From Streptomyces gilvus (GTDB taxonomy: Bacteria > Actinomycetota > Actinomycetes > Streptomycetales > Streptomycetaceae): 64,000 bases of DNA. Position numbers and translations under genes: made by a program. Location of the stretch: the NCBI RefSeq assembly GCF_022513565.1, contig NZ_JAKWBE010000035.1, forward strand, positions 1 to 64,000, in the 5' to 3' direction. This document shows, one piece after another, positions 61,870-64,000 of the stretch. Positions within the stretch are counted from its first letter, which is position 1; each line of letters opens with the position of its first letter. The notes below the pieces were generated by a model that searched no databases, had not been told where the DNA came from, and saw only the letters and a program-made list of their open reading frames with translations.

Positions 61870-62250
61870 ATGGGAACCAAGCAACTCAGTGGCTCGGTCG
61901 ACGCGGCGGATCTGCGGCGGGCGGACTCGTTGGCGCGGGAGATCTTCTCCGACGTGGCCAACAAGTGGGCGTTCCTGATCATCGAGGCGCTCGGCGAAGG
62001 AACCCTCCGCTTCACCGAACTGCGCAAGGAGATCGAGGGCATCAGCCACAAGATGCTCACCCAGAACCTGCGGATGCTGGAGCGCAACGGCCTGGTGGAG
62101 CGGACGGTGCACCCCACCGTCCCGCCCCGGGTCGAGTACACCCTGACCGACGCCGGCCAGGGGCTGCGGGCGACGGTGGACAGCATGTGCGACTGGACGC
62201 ACCGGTACTTCGGCCACATCGAGGCGGCCCGCAGCCGTTTCGACGCCTGA
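61870..62250 (+). CDS. HxlR-family winged-helix regulator
   Basis: 126 residues from ATG 61870; in-frame GTGs upstream (61822, 61834) are less likely. SDVANKWAFLIIEALGEGTL, RFTELRKEIEGISHKMLTQN and LRMLERNGLVERTVHPTVPP are the family hallmarks; the usual N-terminal cysteine is not present in the chosen start. HxlR proteins sense aldehydes, quinones or oxidants. Its target is not evident; no reductase is divergent. Confidence 0.9.
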   Translation: MGTKQLSGSVDAADLRRADSLAREIFSDVANKWAFLIIEALGEGTLRFTELRKEIEGISHKMLTQNLRMLERNGLVERTVHPTVPPRVEYTLTDAGQGLRATVDSMCDWTHRYFGHIEAARSRFDA

Positions 62251-62310
62251 AGCAGGGGGCGGCGGCCCTAGGCTCTCCCCCGGCACCGGCACAACCCGAG
62301 GAGCGCAGCC

Positions 62311-62853
62311 GTGTTCGACGTCGTAGCGGAGTACCCGTATCCCGAGAGCCGGCGACCGGACGCGGCTCCCCAGCCGCATGAGCTGCTGCGACCCGTGCTC
62401 GGTCTGCTGGGGGTGTGGCGCGGGCGCGGTGAGGGCGAGTACCCGACGCTCGGCGCGGACTTCTCGTACGCGCAGGAGGTCACCTTCAGCCATGACGGGC
62501 GGCCCTTCCTGCGGTACGAGGCCCGGGCGTGGCTGATCGACGGCGACGGTGCGCCCGTGCGGCCGGCGGCGCGCGAGAGCGGGTGGTGGCGGCTGCAGCC
62601 GGACGGCCGCGTCGAGGCGCTGATCACCCAGCCGACCGGGATCGCCGAGATCGCGGTGGGCCGGGCGGCCGACGGCGTGGTCGACCTCGCCACCGACGGC
62701 GTGGCCCTGACCCCCACGGCCAAACAGGTCGACGCCACCCGCCGCCGCTACACCCTCACCGACGAGGACACCCTCGCGTTCGTCCACGACCTGGCGGCGG
62801 TCGGCCAGCCGTTGCAGCATCACCTGTCGGCGACGTTGCGCCGCGAACGGTAG
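62311..62853 (+). CDS. Nitrobindin-like (FABP/DUF1794) haem-binding beta-barrel protein
   Basis: 180 residues from GTG 62311. LLGVWRGRGEGEYPTLG is the GxWxGxGxG nitrobindin motif, with FLRYEARAWL, ESGWWRLQPDG and the C-terminal haem-pocket stretch QPLQHHLSATLRR, where a His is the probable axial ligand. Nitrobindins bind ferric haem, scavenge peroxynitrite and bind NO. Confidence 0.87.
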   Translation: MFDVVAEYPYPESRRPDAAPQPHELLRPVLGLLGVWRGRGEGEYPTLGADFSYAQEVTFSHDGRPFLRYEARAWLIDGDGAPVRPAARESGWWRLQPDGRVEALITQPTGIAEIAVGRAADGVVDLATDGVALTPTAKQVDATRRRYTLTDEDTLAFVHDLAAVGQPLQHHLSATLRRER

Positions 62854-63107
62854 GCAGGGGTCACCCGCGATCTGCGCGCCGAACTCGGCCGTCGAACCCG
62901 GCGTGACCGTCACGGAACTCGGAGCAGCGATCTGCGTCCGCCGGCCCGGAACGGGCCGATCATGGCGAGAACTCGCCCATGGATGACCGGAGTCGATCGT
63001 CGGTAGTTGAGAAATATTCAATTACCGGCGGTAAGCCCTTGCTTCCGTGCGGTGCTTCCCCGTAGACCTTGCTCCACAACCGCCGTGGCTCTGGGGGGAG
63101 TTGGCGT
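62854..63107. other. Intergenic, nothing recognised
   Basis: About 250 bases between the nitrobindin-like and MHYT genes. A locally AT-rich patch (GAAATATTCAATTACC near 63009) likely belongs to the MHYT promoter, but no clear -35/-10 pair is seen. Confidence 0.3.
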
Positions 63108-64000
63108 ATGCAAGGAACGATCGACGGGTTCCGCTATGGCGCGGTGACCCCGGTGGCGGCCTATCTGATGGCCTGCCTGGGAGGGGCGCTCGGACTGCGG
63201 TGCATCGTCCGCTCCCTGCTCAACCAGCAGTCCTGGAAGCCGGGTTGGCTGGCGCTGGGCGCCGCGTCCATCGGCTGCGGTATCTGGACGATGCACTTCA
63301 TCGCGATGCTCGGCTTCCAGGTCGCACAGACCGGGATCCGCTACCACGCCGGTCTGACACTGCTGAGTCTGGCCGTGGCGATCGTCGTGGTCGGCATCGG
63401 CGTGTTCATCGTCGGCTACCGGGGCGCCGGCCGGGTGACGCTGGGCGTCGCGGGTGTGATCACCGGTCTCGGTGTCGCCGCGATGCACTACCTCGGCATG
63501 GCCGCCATGCAGGTCAACGGGGACATCGTGTACGACCCCGCCACCGTGGGCCTGTCCGTGCTGATCGCCATCGTCGCCGCGACCGCAGCACTGTGGGCGG
63601 CGGTCTCCATCCGCGGTTTCCTGGCGAGCCTCGGTGCCAGTCTGGTGATGGGCGTGGCGGTGTCCGGCATGCACTACACGGCGATGGCCGCGGTCAGCGT
63701 CCATGTGCACGGCTCGGGCACCTTCGCGGGCGACTCGCCCACGTCCCTGCTGCTGCCCATGCTGCTGGGACCGGCGATCTTCCTGCTGCTGGCCGGTGTG
63801 GTGGTCATGTTCGACCCGCTGCTGGTGCTCGGCGAGGACGAGTGGAACCGGTCGACGTCACCTCCGCAGGCCGACGCGCCCGCGCCCCGGCCCGACGGCA
63901 CGCCCCTCGGCGGTCCCGCCGTGACCGCGCGGGCCCGGCAGGAGGCGTACGGCACCGCACCCGCCGCACCACAGTGGGCCCCGCCGCGCTCCGACGACTG
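63108..64000 (+). CDS. MHYT-domain membrane sensor (open at window edge)
   Basis: At least 297 residues from ATG 63108 with GGGGGGAG before it. Seven membrane segments and the repeated motif WTMHFIAML, AAMHYLGMAAMQ and SGMHYTAMAAVSV identify the MHYT domain, which may hold copper and sense O2, CO or NO. The frame is still open in the last complete codon; the final two bases are TG, so the stop could be immediate. The tail is a proline/alanine-rich cytosolic stretch without a GGDEF, EAL or kinase domain so far. Confidence 0.88.
   Translation, partial: MQGTIDGFRYGAVTPVAAYLMACLGGALGLRCIVRSLLNQQSWKPGWLALGAASIGCGIWTMHFIAMLGFQVAQTGIRYHAGLTLLSLAVAIVVVGIGVFIVGYRGAGRVTLGVAGVITGLGVAAMHYLGMAAMQVNGDIVYDPATVGLSVLIAIVAATAALWAAVSIRGFLASLGASLVMGVAVSGMHYTAMAAVSVHVHGSGTFAGDSPTSLLLPMLLGPAIFLLLAGVVVMFDPLLVLGEDEWNRSTSPPQADAPAPRPDGTPLGGPAVTARARQEAYGTAPAAPQWAPPRSDD

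Overview
The window is very GC-rich actinobacterial DNA, and the gene families point to Streptomyces: several SpoIIE/HATPase-type regulators, a SigB/SigF-like sigma factor, an ANTAR protein, a PucR regulator, streptogrisin-type and M4 secreted proteases, GH35, GH64 and GH95-like secreted glycosidases, DUF5302 and DUF6003 proteins, and many GTG starts. No rRNA, tRNA, CRISPR array or core biosynthetic operon was recognised. It looks like an accessory (arm-like) chromosomal segment.

Layout. 1-150 is the right end of an IS200/IS605-type element (tnpB 3' end plus terminal hairpin). 0.4-8 kb holds a SpoIIE phosphatase, an MprF/LysX-like lysyltransferase, a protein with the LQRTAGNAAV motif typical of actinobacterial contractile-injection-system (eCIS) cargo, a methyltransferase and several gene remnants. 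8.2-12.4 kb is one very large secreted GH35 beta-galactosidase. 12.4-21 kb holds a sirtuin, a DUF2975/XRE pair, an APH-like kinase, a DenD-like dehydrogenase, a TetR-controlled SnoaL/NmrA pair and an SDR/XRE pair. 21-31 kb holds a secreted amidase, a hydrolase, two transporters and a Tat-exported GH95-like enzyme. 31-46 kb looks stress-related: MsrA, PRC-barrel protein, tiny hydrophobic proteins, AraC and ANTAR regulators, a GspSDR, streptogrisin, a SigB/F-like sigma factor, an MpaB-like oxygenase, an M23 peptidase and a hemerythrin. 46-64 kb holds an MFS exporter, a diverged 205-bp direct repeat, DoxX, an AsnC/aminotransferase pair with an upstream PucR gene, a TetR/SGNH operon divergent from an FBP (FusB/C-like)/Sua5 operon, a dienelactone hydrolase, GH64 glucanase, M4 protease, an HxlR regulator, a nitrobindin-like protein and a truncated MHYT protein.

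Two themes stand out. First, about a dozen genes are broken in 64 kb (SnoaL, AKR, GAF-HATPase, a frameshifted zinc-ribbon protein, DUF6003, YihY, DUF6895, SRPBCC, FAD oxidoreductase, LLM, LysR, alpha/beta hydrolase). Many look like internal deletions whose ends were rejoined in frame, and two remnants now form one composite reading frame. Second, several divergent regulator/target pairs carry near-perfect inverted repeats (14190-14210, 17119-17171, 55594-55616, 57740-57757), so their local control circuits can be read directly from the sequence.

The best candidate for something little described is the eCIS-motif protein at 5004-5954, whose C-terminal domain I do not recognise.
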